Below, piece by piece: positions 45,534 through 54,855 of a DNA stretch of 64,000 nucleotides (positions within the stretch are counted from its first letter, which is position 1; each line of letters opens with the position of its first letter). Below the pieces are notes generated by a model. The model did not search any database. It was not told the DNA's origin and saw only the letters and a program-made list of their open reading frames with translations. The translations under genes were made by a program, and so were the position numbers. Source of the stretch: JAEZBP01 sp963832725 (GTDB lineage Bacteria; Myxococcota_A; Polyangia; Polyangiales; Sandaracinaceae); assembly GCA_963832725.1 (NCBI GenBank), contig CAWHVG010000001.1, positions 1,116,001-1,180,000 of the forward strand. The letters are read 5' to 3'.

Positions 45534-46706
45534 ATGCGTGCTCTGCCGCTGCTCGCGATCGCCGCCTGGATGTCGAGCTGCGCCGAAGGCGTCCCCGCCA
45601 CCGAGCGCCGCGCGACGCCGCGGACGGAGGCGACCGCGCCGGAAGCGACGCCGCTGACCGTAATCGAGTCGGAGCCCACGCCGCCGCCCGCGATCGCCTC
45701 GGCCGAGACGGCTCCGGACATGGCGAACGGAACCGAGGAGGGGACCGCGGCGGAGCCCCCGACCGAGCCAGCCCCGACCGAGCCCGATCCGGTCGAGCCC
45801 GATCCGGTCGAGGCGCTCCTCGCCCTCGACGGAGCGGCCACCACCTCCGTGGGCGGGCCCAACGACGGGCACCTCGAGCGCGCGGTCGCCCTGCCGGAGT
45901 CCGGCCCCGGGTTCCACAGCAACCCGCGGCGACCGAACCCGGAGGCCTACTACGGCACGGTCGAGCTGGTGCAGGCGCTGGTGCGGGCGGCCGCCGTCGT
46001 CGACGAGGCGATGCCCGGATCGGGCCTCTGGATCAACGACATCGGCTTCGAGCACGGCGGGCCCATCGAGCACCACGGCAGCCACCGCGCCGGACGTGAC
46101 GCGGACGTGCTCTTCTACCTCCTCGACCGGCACGGCGATCCGATCGACTCGGTCGGCGCGTTCCTCGATCCGCGCGGCCGCGGCTACGACTTCAAGGACC
46201 TCGCCGATCCGCGCGACGACGTGCTGGTGCGCCTCGACGCGCCGCGCACCTGGCGCTTCGTGCAGGCGCTCCTCGAGGGGCCCGGCGCCGATCAGGTGCA
46301 GCGGATCTTCGTCGCCGAGCACATCCGGACGCTGCTCGTGGCGCAAGCGGAGCGAGCGCACGCGCCCACCGCCGTCCGCGAGCGCTTCGAGCAGATCACC
46401 TGTCAGCCGGGCTACCCGCACGACGACCACCTCCACATCCGCTTTCACTGCACGCCCGAGGACATGGCGGAGGGCTGCACCGACGCAGCGCCGGTCTATC
46501 CGTGGCGCCGCGCCGAGCTGCGCGCGCTCGGGCTCAGGCCCGTCCTCGAAGAGCGCCGCCGGCGACGCAGGCGGCGCGCTCGCCGGGTCAGCCCGGAGGA
46601 CGCACGCGCCGCGGCCGGCCCGATGGACGCGCGGGTCGAAGAGTGGCTCGACCGGCGCGAGGCGTGGATGCACCCGCCCCACCCCGGCCGACCCTTCTGC
46701 CGTTGA
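45534..46706 (+). CDS. Penicillin-insensitive murein endopeptidase-like lipoprotein (MepA/LAS fold)
   Basis: A 390-residue protein with a lipoprotein signal (MRALPLLAIAAWMSSC). A 100-residue Pro/Glu/Thr-rich linker follows, including a doubled 15-bp unit at 45783-45812 (Pro-Asp-Pro-Val-Glu). The catalytic domain (residues about 115-330) holds the zinc signatures H(x)6D in SHRAGRDADVLFYLLD and the final HDDHLHIRF. These are the M74/LAS-type peptidoglycan amidase/endopeptidase ligands. It would cut peptide cross-links in murein, working from the inner face of the outer membrane. The C-terminal 70 residues are very basic. The ATG at 45534 fits the signal peptide. Confidence 0.85.
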   Translation: MRALPLLAIAAWMSSCAEGVPATERRATPRTEATAPEATPLTVIESEPTPPPAIASAETAPDMANGTEEGTAAEPPTEPAPTEPDPVEPDPVEALLALDGAATTSVGGPNDGHLERAVALPESGPGFHSNPRRPNPEAYYGTVELVQALVRAAAVVDEAMPGSGLWINDIGFEHGGPIEHHGSHRAGRDADVLFYLLDRHGDPIDSVGAFLDPRGRGYDFKDLADPRDDVLVRLDAPRTWRFVQALLEGPGADQVQRIFVAEHIRTLLVAQAERAHAPTAVRERFEQITCQPGYPHDDHLHIRFHCTPEDMAEGCTDAAPVYPWRRAELRALGLRPVLEERRRRRRRRARRVSPEDARAAAGPMDARVEEWLDRREAWMHPPHPGRPFCR

Positions 46707-46811
46707 GGCATCGCTCGACCCCGCTCTCGGTCGCCACCGCGAGCGGTTGCCACCGCGAGCGGTCGAGCGAGAGAGCACTGCGACAGCCTCGCGCGCGAAT
46801 CCGCGACTCGC

Positions 46812-47480
46812 TCAGCCCACGCCGGACTCCTGCGCCACCTGGCGGCGAGCGTCCTCGGCGAGGGCCGCCAAGAGATCGACGCTCGCCTCGGTGACCTGCG
46901 AGCGGGGCGCGCCGGCCTCGATCGCCGCCGCCGCGACCTCCGACTCGATGGTGCCGTGGCCGACGATGTACGCGCAGCGCGAGCCCGGGAAGGGGTGCGA
47001 GAGGGCGTGGCTCATCCCCCTCGCCAGCACCGCGAGCACGCGGTGACCGCGCGCGCCTCGCGGGAGCTCGGCCTCCATCGCCTCCACCGTCGACAGGGCC
47101 TGCTCGAGGTCCGCCTCGCTCCGTACCGCAGGCGCGGCCCGCAAGCGCGCCGCTTGCGCCGGCGCACCCGCCGCCTCCAGCCCGATCGGCGCGAGGACGC
47201 GCATGGCGCCGTCGATGGCCTCCCGCTCCAGCACCTCCGGATCCGCGCCCCGGGTGTTCGCGAGGTTGGGGGTCGCCAGCAGCACTCGCTCGTCCGCGTT
47301 CATCCAGGACAGATCCGAGACGCGCGAGAAGTGCAGCCGCGGCGCCACGTCCGGGCCCGCGCACTCGGGTCGCGCGTTCGACCCGCTCCAGCCGCTCTCG
47401 GGCGGTCCGACGTTCCCCAGCGCGGGCAGCGAACTGCCACAGCCGGTGGAGAGGATGAGCACCAACGCGAGCCTTCGCAT
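46812..47480 (-). CDS. Lipoprotein of unknown function
   Basis: A 222-residue protein with a lipoprotein signal (MRRLALVLILSTGCGSS, lipobox S-T-G-C). The mature region is helical and Ala/Arg/Glu-rich (AGAPAQAARLRAAPAVRSEADLEQALSTVEAMEAELPRG), with GSRCAYIVGHG near residue 170. No family recognised. It is separated by about 170 bp of unremarkable sequence from the GT2 gene. Confidence 0.65.
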   Translation of the reverse strand: MRRLALVLILSTGCGSSLPALGNVGPPESGWSGSNARPECAGPDVAPRLHFSRVSDLSWMNADERVLLATPNLANTRGADPEVLEREAIDGAMRVLAPIGLEAAGAPAQAARLRAAPAVRSEADLEQALSTVEAMEAELPRGARGHRVLAVLARGMSHALSHPFPGSRCAYIVGHGTIESEVAAAAIEAGAPRSQVTEASVDLLAALAEDARRQVAQESGVG

Positions 47481-47652
47481 GCACGGGAGATAGCTCCCAG
47501 GCTCACCCGACCCACGGCGGCTCGGCCTTCCGAACACGATGCACGGAGGGTCATCCCGCAACGGGGCATCCCGCGATCCACCTCGACTCGCTCGCGGGGC
47601 GCCACCTCGGGACGCCGCGGTGGCGTCGTTCGTCGACGAATGCCGCCGCAAC

Positions 47653-48840
47653 TCAGAGCGAGAGCCCGACCCGCTGGCCCGTGCGCAGCCGCTCGACAGG
47701 GTAGAACGTCGCGCCCCACACGATCCCGCCTCGGAGCGCACAGACGATGGAGGAGCGGAGCAACACGACACCCATGAACGCCAACCCCAAGGGAAGTCCT
47801 AAGAGCACCCGCGCCGGACGCCCGAGGACAGGCGCCGACCTCCGCGCGAAGGCGAGCGTGGCGGCACCGTACGCGAGCGCGACGACGATGAACCACGGAC
47901 ACACCAACGCCGCGGTCGTGATCGCGATCGGAAGCAGCAGGCAACCGTACGCAGCGACGGAGACGGCGACCGCACGCCAGAGACGGTACCGAGCGAAGAC
48001 GCCGACCGTGTTCTTCTCCAGGCGCCGCACCATCTCGGTCACGCTGCGGTACCAGTGCAGCGCAGGCCCGTGATGACGCGCCCTCACCAAGAGCGAACGC
48101 CCGCCGTGCGTCGCCACCAACTGAGCGAGAGCCACATCGTCGGCGATGTCCATCTTCAACCACGCGAAGCCGGGGGTCTCTCGGAGGAAGCGGCGGCGCA
48201 CGACGTTGAGCTTGCCGACGCCCTTCACGGCACCGGTGGGCCGATCCTCGATGCGTAGCCACGGCCGGTTCGACGCGATGTAGAACGAGAGCGCCGTGGT
48301 CAGGAAGACATCGAGGAAATACGGCTTGCCGTGAAGGCGCGGCAGCACCGCCAGGTGGTCGAGGCGCCGATCCACCATCAGCGCGAGAGCAGCTTCGAGC
48401 GACCCGCGGTCGAGCTCGAGCTCGGCGTCTGCATAGAGCACGACGTCGCCCTCAGCCGCTCTGGTGGCGACCTCGAGAGCGTGGACCTTGCCCAGCCAGC
48501 CGTCCGGCAGGCTGTCGATGCGGACGACGCGCAGCGCCGGATGGCGCGCGGCGAGCGCGCGGAGGAGGTCGTGCGTCCCGTCGCTCGACCGATCGTCGAC
48601 CACGATGATCTCGACGACCGGCTCCCCGATCGCCAAGAGCCCCAGCAGGGTGGCGCCGATCAGCGCCGCTTCGTCCTTCACGGCGCAAACCACGCTGACG
48701 GTGGGCATCACGCGACCCGGCTCCGGTACGACGTCGTCGAGGCTGGGTAGGTGACGAGCGGCGCGGTGCAGGCGCGCGAGGAAGAAGGCCCACACGCCGG
48801 TCAGCACGAGGAGCACCCCGCCGAGCGCGACCCTCAGCAC
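47653..48840 (-). CDS. Family 2 glycosyltransferase, membrane-associated (HpnB/CrtQ-like)
   Basis: A 395-residue GT-A-fold glycosyltransferase: N-terminal helix (LRVALGGVLLVLTGVWAFFLA), nucleotide-sugar block TVSVVCAVKDEAALIGATL and EIIVVDDRSSDGTHDLL, a D-x-D-like YADAELELD near 145, and acceptor region WLKMDIADDVALAQLV. Three to four membrane helices close the protein. The layout matches enzymes that glycosylate polyprenyl, hopanoid or carotenoid acceptors. The GTG at 48840 overlaps the stop of the upstream gene. Last of a four-gene coupled operon with a membrane protein, a P450 and a fatty-acid-desaturase-like enzyme. Confidence 0.8.
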   Translation of the reverse strand: MLRVALGGVLLVLTGVWAFFLARLHRAARHLPSLDDVVPEPGRVMPTVSVVCAVKDEAALIGATLLGLLAIGEPVVEIIVVDDRSSDGTHDLLRALAARHPALRVVRIDSLPDGWLGKVHALEVATRAAEGDVVLYADAELELDRGSLEAALALMVDRRLDHLAVLPRLHGKPYFLDVFLTTALSFYIASNRPWLRIEDRPTGAVKGVGKLNVVRRRFLRETPGFAWLKMDIADDVALAQLVATHGGRSLLVRARHHGPALHWYRSVTEMVRRLEKNTVGVFARYRLWRAVAVSVAAYGCLLLPIAITTAALVCPWFIVVALAYGAATLAFARRSAPVLGRPARVLLGLPLGLAFMGVVLLRSSIVCALRGGIVWGATFYPVERLRTGQRVGLSL

Positions 48841-49448
48841 GCCGCCGCCCACCCGAGGGCCGCGGATGCGAACACAGGGATGTTGATGACCTCCGCCAAC
48901 CAGGGCTCGAGCGCGAAGAGACCGATCGCCAGCAGCGCCGCGTACGCGAGCTGGGCTCCGGCCGCCAGAGGACACCCGGCCCAGGCGCTCGCACACCCCA
49001 ACGCGAGGGCCGAGACGATGATGGAGCCGCCTCCGACCAGGTCCGCGCGGAGCTCGGGCACGCGCAGCAGCGCGAGGGTGAGCACCCCCGGCACGAGCGC
49101 CATCGTGGATGCCACGTCGAGCGCCTGAGCGGCCATCGCGTAGCGCACCGTCGAGGCGAACAACAAGACGGCTTGGGCGCTCGCGCCCAAAGGCCCTGTC
49201 CGAAAGTAGACGACCACAGCATCACCCCGCTCGGCCGACCGGCGGCCGTCCGCGGCCAGGAGGAGCTGCCCGACGGCCTCCGACGCGAAGAGCAGAGACA
49301 AGAGCGGTGCGCGTCGGATCGAGGTCAGGGCGATCGGCGCGAACACGAAGGCGGACGCGGTCTGCACGCGGTAGGCCCACCGCTTCTCGCGAAGCCCCGT
49401 CGAGCGCCGGAGGCCACTCGCCAGCAACCTGGAAAGGACCTCACGCAT
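48834..49448 (-). CDS. Polytopic membrane protein of unknown function
   Basis: A 204-residue protein with about five hydrophobic helices (ASAFVFAPIALTSI, AQAVLLFASTVRYAMAAQAL, GSIIVSALALGCASAWAGC, LAYAALLAIGLFAL, and a final INIPVFASAALGWAAA) and a basic N terminus. The ATG at 49448 overlaps the P450 stop and its own stop overlaps the GT2 start, so it is translated with them. No conserved family recognised; a role in handling a lipid-soluble intermediate is inference from context only. Confidence 0.65.
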   Translation of the reverse strand: MREVLSRLLASGLRRSTGLREKRWAYRVQTASAFVFAPIALTSIRRAPLLSLLFASEAVGQLLLAADGRRSAERGDAVVVYFRTGPLGASAQAVLLFASTVRYAMAAQALDVASTMALVPGVLTLALLRVPELRADLVGGGSIIVSALALGCASAWAGCPLAAGAQLAYAALLAIGLFALEPWLAEVINIPVFASAALGWAAAC

Positions 49449-50858
49449 CACGCCTCCGCAGGCGCAACGACAACCCTCCCTCCGGTTGCAGGCTGACGAG
49501 CGACACCGGCCGCGGCAGGCTCGCCGAGGTCAGCGACAGCGAGAGTCGGGCCAGGACGCGGGTCACCACCATCGCGACCTCGGCCATCGCGAACCCCTGG
49601 CCCACGCAGGACCGCTCGCCCTTCGAGAAGGGCACGTAGTGGCTCAGCCGATGGGCCGGACAGCCCTCGAAGCGGGCGGGGACGACGTCGGTCGGACGGA
49701 CCCAGAGCGCGGGGTCCCGGTGCAGGACCCAAACAGGAACCACGACGTTGGTCCGAGCCGGCACCTCGAACCCAGAGAGGACGTCCGGGCTCGACGTGCG
49801 GCGGGAAGACATCGGGATCGCCGTGTAGAGCCGGATGACCTCCAGCACCGTCCGGTACGTGAGCGGGTGCGTGTCTCGGAATGCGAGGGGGGCCTCCACC
49901 ACGCCTTTCGCGTCGATCTCGGCTTGCAGCTCGGCCTGGATGCACGGCTCGGAGGCCACGACGCCCAGCACCCAGACCAAGGTGCTGGCGGTGGTCTCGT
50001 AGCCGGCGATGAGCAGGGTGAGGATTCTCGTCGCGGAGCGCGCGTTCATCGAGCCCACCCTGCCGGACGAGTCGCTCGAGAACGCTCCCGGATCCGGCCG
50101 AGATCCGAGGTGGATGCGCGCGCCGCACGGACGAGCCGTCCGACGATCGCGTCGAGCGCCCGCCGGTGGCGATGAAATCGGACGTGGGAAGGCGTCGGAA
50201 CCCAGTAGGGAATGGGAGCGATGCTGAACATGTGCTGGTGAATCACCCGCGCGGTGAATCGCACCGCCTCGTCCGCGCGGTGAGCGTCCTCTCGGCTCAG
50301 CTCGGCCCCGAGCAACGTTCTTCCGGCGATGGCGAACGTGAGCTCCGCAAGATCACGGGAGGCGTCGACGGTGGAGGACGCGCACCATCGGGACACCATC
50401 TCGTCGGCGAGCGCGGCGAACGTCTGCCCGAAGCTCCGGATGGAACGGGGCCCCATCGCGCGGCTGACAATCGCTCGACGCTCCGCCCACGACGCGCGAT
50501 CGTTGTTGGTGACGAGGCCGTCGCCCATCACCACTCTCATCTCCTCGGTCTGGGCTCCCTTCTCGTAGCGCCGCTCGCGATCGAAGAGCACGCGCTCGAC
50601 CGCGTCGGGCTCGTAGACGATCACCGTGCTGATCGGCCACGGGTAGCTGACGATCGGCCCGTAGCGGGCCCGGGTGATCTCCAGCGCCGCGAGGCTGTCG
50701 GCGAGAAAGCACAGCATCAGCCGCACGAACGCGATCCCGCGGGGACCCGGAATGTGCCCCAGGCGCGGAGCTCCGATCAGCCGACACCAGAGCCTCTCGA
50801 CGCGTGCGAGCAACCACGCCACGGCGTCGCACGTCGTCCGCAGCCCCCGAGCGGTCAT
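49441..50858 (-). CDS. Cytochrome P450 (two frameshifts in this sequence)
   Basis: About 471 residues after repair. The N terminus (GHIPGPRGIAFVRLM) has the Pro-rich hinge. ELTFAIAGRTLLGAEL leads to a break at GGATC (minus strand, 50091-50095) and a second at GAATC (50023-50027). Collapsing both to GATC gives VLERLVRQGGLDERALRDEILTLLIAGYETTAS, a perfect I-helix (A-G-x-E-T-T). ExxR is EVIRLYT and the heme loop FSKGERSCVGQGFA has its Cys ligand. It would hydroxylate or otherwise oxidise a hydrophobic substrate and needs redox partners not present here. It overlaps both neighbours (ATGA upstream), so it sits in a tight operon with a desaturase-like enzyme. Confidence 0.88.
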
Positions 50859-51757
50859 CCCGAGCCCTCGCGTCCGCCCCAAATGCCGGCGATGTCGAAG
50901 TAGCGCTCGAGGCACGATCCCGTCGCAGGCGGAGTCGTGGTGGCGGTGCGCGAAGGCTCGACAGTGAGCGTGGGACGGGCGGGCTCCTCGAGCGCCCTCG
51001 GATCGTAGAGCCGCGGCTGGAGGTGATGGTTCTTGTGAAAGTATCCGCCTACCGTCACCCAATTGGCGACGCGATAGTACAGCTTCTCTTGATGGTTGAC
51101 TACCTCGACAGCACCATCATTTCTGTTGCGGTGGCATACGAAATTGATGTGCGCAAGAATCGCGACGTTGCTAGCGACCGACGGAAGATAGAACGACACG
51201 AACAGATCCGGACCGAGCGCACCAAACCAGAGCAGAGCCCGGAGTGCGATGTTCACGTGAAAGAGCACCAGCTCACCCACGCGAATTGCCTCGTAGCCTC
51301 TCTTCCCGCGGTGCAACAGGAACAAGTAGCGGCGGGCCCGTGCGGTCGCGTAGCGCATGGGAGCGAACAAGAACGCCAAGAAAGAGCGCCCTCGCGGCGA
51401 GACGGGATCGTGCTCTCGATCCGAGTACGCGTGATGGAGCGCGTGGATGAGGACGAAGTTGGCAAAGCCGTAGAGGAGGTAGTTTGCGGCCAGCTCGCCG
51501 ACCGCGCGGTTCACCCGGCGCCCCGGGAAGTTCCCGTGACCGGCGTTGTGGAGCAGCGACGCCATGCGCCAGCCCACGGGCACGGCGACCAGCGCCAGCG
51601 CGAGGTGCGCCGGCCCGAGGTGGAGCCGCGCCTGGGGGTGGCGGATCGCGAAGGACGAACCGATCCCAACCGCGAGGAAGAGCGCTTCCAGCGCGTAGTG
51701 CCGGACCAGGAACGTGTGGTCGCTCCGGCACTTGGCGAAAATCTTCGCGGGGGACAT
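50855..51757 (-). CDS. Membrane fatty-acid-desaturase/carotenoid-oxygenase-type di-iron enzyme
   Basis: A 300-residue integral membrane protein with the three histidine boxes of membrane desaturases/hydroxylases: LLHNAGHGNF near 70, HALHHAYSDREHDP near 105, and YFHKNHHLQP near 248. Four hydrophobic segments separate them. These boxes bind a di-iron centre that desaturates or hydroxylates acyl chains, or acts on carotenoid rings (CrtW/CrtR relatives). The missing long N-terminal part of acyl-CoA desaturases and the neighbours (P450, glycosyltransferase) make a carotenoid or other isoprenoid a fair guess. First gene of the operon; ends with ATGA into the P450. Confidence 0.8.
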   Translation of the reverse strand: MSPAKIFAKCRSDHTFLVRHYALEALFLAVGIGSSFAIRHPQARLHLGPAHLALALVAVPVGWRMASLLHNAGHGNFPGRRVNRAVGELAANYLLYGFANFVLIHALHHAYSDREHDPVSPRGRSFLAFLFAPMRYATARARRYLFLLHRGKRGYEAIRVGELVLFHVNIALRALLWFGALGPDLFVSFYLPSVASNVAILAHINFVCHRNRNDGAVEVVNHQEKLYYRVANWVTVGGYFHKNHHLQPRLYDPRALEEPARPTLTVEPSRTATTTPPATGSCLERYFDIAGIWGGREGSG

Positions 51758-51779
51758 CGGCGCCGCTCGTGACAGACGC

Positions 51780-52830
51780 TCAGCGCTGGAGGTCGGCCGT
51801 GGTCGCGTCGAACTCGATGCCGAGGGAGACCGTCGTACAGACGAGCGGGTCGTCGGCCGAGGGCACGACGTCGGCCGCGTTTTGCGCGATCGGCTGAACG
51901 AGCTCGCCCGCGCCCGGCATGGTCAAGTCGGCGGCAGCGACGATGTCGGCAACGGGGAGCCCGCCACCGATCATCCCGTTCGTGAGTCCGTTCTCGTCGA
52001 TGTCGAACCGAAGCTCTGCGTCACGGATGGTGAGGTCGAGCTGAATGTCGCCCGTGTCGATGCTGAGGACCAACGAATCGGTGTGGATCCTCAGTCGCCC
52101 GTCGAAGATGTCGCCGGGGTATACCGGTCCGAGCAGGAGCTGGGTACCATCGGGCGCCAGCGCCGGGGTGAAGCTCTGCCCCGCGCTCAGGCGACCGTCA
52201 TCACCGGTGGACACCTCGCCTCCTCCGGCGGGCGTACCGAGGAGGATTCTGCACCGAGACGGCGTCGTCGTAGCGGTAGTCGTTCAACCCACTCACCTCG
52301 ACGAGGAGGATCAGGCTCCCATCCCCGATCTGCCGGAGCAGAGTGGCGTCCAGGCAGCCCGATGTCGTGCCGCCGGGACAGGCGGAAGCATCGAGAAGAC
52401 GTTCGATGGTGGGCACGAACGCCTGAAGCGCATTGTCGACGCCCGTCAGCTCCGCATCGATCGGCGACGTGAAGTCCGGCTGCGAATCCGTGCAGCTGTC
52501 CGGAGTCGCGGGAGTCGTCACGGTGTCGCGCCGGTCGAGGTTGAAACCCGCCGCCCCGTCCCGTCCCCCCGCACCGGCACCGGCCCGGGGGAGCGAGATC
52601 GAGCTCACCACGTAGGCGACCGTCGTGTCGTCGAACGTGTGGGGCAGCGCGACCGTGCGCGACGCGTCGTCGCTGACCGGCGTGTCGGTCGCACACCCGC
52701 CCTCGGCCACCTCCGAAGCGCACTGAAAGTCACGCGCGGGGAAGACGAAGCCGTCCACGGGCACATCGGTTCCGCACGCCGTCAAGCACACACTGGCGGC
52801 GAGTATCGTCGTCACTGTTCTCGTAATCAT
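51780..52830 (-). CDS. Lipoprotein of unknown function (one frameshift in this sequence)
   Basis: About 349 residues after repair. MITRTVTTILAASVCLTAC is a clean lipoprotein signal (lipobox L-T-A-C) with GGGAGG before the ATG. The mature part is beta-rich (DDTTVAYVVSSISLPR, GSLILLVEVSGLNDYRYDD, LVLSIDTGDIQLDLTIRDAELRFDIDENG). The frame breaks at 52245-52249 (GAATC on the coding strand); restoring GATC joins DAVSVQ to ILLGTPAGGGEVSTGDDGRLSAG. Without repair the gene would be read as two unrelated pieces. Such proteins occur in myxobacterial outer envelopes; function unknown. It lies 22 bp upstream of the desaturase operon and could share its transcript. Confidence 0.7.
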
Positions 52831-53142
52831 CGTTCCTCCCGTCGCGGCCCGTGCTCACCGGTGTTCGGGGTCATGCGGCGGCCGACTCGGCGGCATCATG
52901 CGAGCGAACGCAGGGGTCGCCAGGCACAATTCCGGGAACGAAGTTCGCAATATTGCGGAACCCGGTCGACACGAGCGCGGGGGGACGAGTCGACCCGCGG
53001 CTCCAAAGGGCCCCGAACCCGTGCGGGTCGACTCGCCCGCGCCACGGGTCGGACTCCTCGACGCGTCGAAGCGCGGCCCCCGCCGCGGCGCTTTCGACCG
53101 GGGCGCGCCATTTTTCCTCGCTGCGAGCGACGCTCGGCGGAT
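52831..53142. other. Non-coding gap with a 13-bp inverted repeat (312 bp)
   Basis: The lipoprotein gene and the hypothetical gene diverge from this gap. CGAGTCGACCCGC (52986-52998) and its exact complement (53023-53035) form a stem with a 24-base loop. GTCGAC occurs a third time near 52965. This could be an operator or an mRNA hairpin for one of the divergent genes; nothing else was recognised. Confidence 0.55.
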
Positions 53143-53628
53143 ATGCTGTTAGAGATGGAACCGAAAATCCTGGAGTGCGACCCGGTATATTGCTTGGCCA
53201 CGATCGACGACGCCGTATGTGTCGTGATCTGGCGCGGGATGCCGACGATCGAGCGCGTGACCCGCTGCGGTCGGGTCTGCCTCTCGCTGGCGGGCGACCT
53301 GGGTTTCTTGGCCATCGTGGAGGACGGCAGCCCCATCCCCGACGCGGCGACGCGCAAGCGCTCCAGCGAGCAGCTGCTCGCAGTACGAGACCGCGTGAAG
53401 GTGCAGGCGACCGTCATCGAGGGCGACGGGATGTTCGTCTCGCTGAGCCGCGCCACCATCCGCGGCGTCTTCGCGCTGGCGCGCAACCCTGCGTTCATCG
53501 CCGCGAAGCTCGGAGACGTCTCGGGCAGAGTGGCGCGCGCCATGCGGATGAACGAAGCCGAGCTCGTACAAGCCATCGAGTCGGTCCGGCGGCACTACGA
53601 CGCGAAGGAGGGGCGCCGGACGGCGTGA
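53143..53628 (+). CDS. Hypothetical small soluble protein
   Basis: A 161-residue protein (or 157 from the ATG at 53155). It shows alternating strand/helix pattern: CVVIWRGMPTIERVTRCGRV, LGFLAIVEDGSPIPD, KVQATVIEGDGMFVSLSRATIRGVFALARNP. That is compatible with a STAS- or roadblock-like small alpha/beta fold, but no motif is decisive. No signal peptide. Its context is a LysR regulator gene facing it from the other side, 21 bp away. Confidence 0.6.
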   Translation: MLLEMEPKILECDPVYCLATIDDAVCVVIWRGMPTIERVTRCGRVCLSLAGDLGFLAIVEDGSPIPDAATRKRSSEQLLAVRDRVKVQATVIEGDGMFVSLSRATIRGVFALARNPAFIAAKLGDVSGRVARAMRMNEAELVQAIESVRRHYDAKEGRRTA

Positions 53629-53649
53629 CCCCGCGCGGCGCGTCGCAGG

Positions 53650-54537
53650 CTATCCGTCCGCTCTCGACCCCTCACCCCGCATCTCCATCGGCGAAGCCGC
53701 GAGCTCCGACAGCGCGTCGGCGAGCGCCCGAACTCGCGCATCGTGGCGCATGTCGGGATGCACGAGGAGCCACGCATCGCGGCGGAGCTCCCGAGCCTTC
53801 GCGGAGAGCTCCTCGACCTCCACCAGCTCGGGATAGCGCTGGGCCTGGGGGCGGGGGAGGAGCGCGACACCGAGGCCGTCGAGCACGAAGCGCATCATGG
53901 CCGTGCGCGAGCCCGTCGCGAGCGCCACGGCACCCGCGTGGGCGCTCTCCCACCGGGCCTCTGGCTCGTGCTGGATCGGCGGCCCGGTGACCACCCAGCG
54001 AAGCGGCCGGCGCGAGGCAGCGTCCGGGGTTCCGAACACGGCATAGTCGATCCGCAACAGCCGCCGCCCGACGAGCCCGGGCGGCGGATTCTCCATCACA
54101 CCGATGGCGACGTCGACCTCCCGGCGCCGCACGCTCGGCCCGGAGTAGCCGAGGTGCAGATCGATTCGGAGGTCCGGGTGCCGCTCCGCGAGCCTGCCCA
54201 GAGGACCGACCAACAACGGCAGGAACCCGTCGACGGTGGTCAGGCTCACCCTCCCCGAGATCACCTGTCTCTCAGCGTCCGCCACATCCATCGCCCGCGC
54301 GAGACCGACGTGCAGGTCGCGGGCGAGCGCCACGATCGCTTCACCGCATCGGGTCAGCTCGATCGCGGTGCCTCCCCGGACCAAGCAGCCCGCGCCGAGC
54401 GCCTCCTCGAGGGCGCCGATCCGGCGGTAGACCGTCGACGTCGACACCCCGAGCTCCCGCGCGACCGCCGGGGCCTTCTTCTGCCGCACCAACGCTTCGA
54501 GATAGCGCAGGTCGTCCCAGTTCAGCCCCTCCGTCAC
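53650..54537 (-). CDS. LysR-family transcriptional regulator
   Basis: A 295-residue regulator from the GTG at 54537; an upstream GTG at 54567 would add ten residues. The N-terminal helix-turn-helix is NWDDLRYLEALVRQKKAPAVARELGVSTSTVYRRIGALEEALG. The periplasmic-binding-like effector domain follows (SLTTVDGFLPLLVGPLGRLAERHPDLRIDLHLG, then VDVAIGVMENPPPGLVGRRL). Val-Ser-Thr-Ser-Thr-Val-Tyr-Arg in the recognition helix differs from the usual ...P.vS..I..LE but keeps the fold. Target genes are not evident: the nearest divergent gene is about 300 bp away across 54568-54855, a gap where nothing else was seen. Confidence 0.85.
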   Translation of the reverse strand: MTEGLNWDDLRYLEALVRQKKAPAVARELGVSTSTVYRRIGALEEALGAGCLVRGGTAIELTRCGEAIVALARDLHVGLARAMDVADAERQVISGRVSLTTVDGFLPLLVGPLGRLAERHPDLRIDLHLGYSGPSVRRREVDVAIGVMENPPPGLVGRRLLRIDYAVFGTPDAASRRPLRWVVTGPPIQHEPEARWESAHAGAVALATGSRTAMMRFVLDGLGVALLPRPQAQRYPELVEVEELSAKARELRRDAWLLVHPDMRHDARVRALADALSELAASPMEMRGEGSRADG

Positions 54538-54855
54538 GGGGTCTCGAACGGCGCCTGAGCCAGCCACGGGTTGCGCATCTGCTTTTTTTCCGCCACCTCG
54601 CGGATGTTCACCGGAGCCGGAGACGGCGGCGATCCGATGTCCTTGAGGGCTGGAACGAGCCTATGCTCGGCAACGCCCCGCGTCGGGCGCGTGGCGCGAA
54701 ATGCAGGAATTTGGCGCGCGAGACGCGCACGAGCGGTCTCGGCGCGGGTCCTCGGCGCACCGCCGTCCGGGAACGGCGGCTCTCGGTCGGCACCCTGGTG
54801 CGCGCTCGACGCCGAAGACGCCACCTCGCCGCGCCGCCCGGGGCAGATCCCAGAG

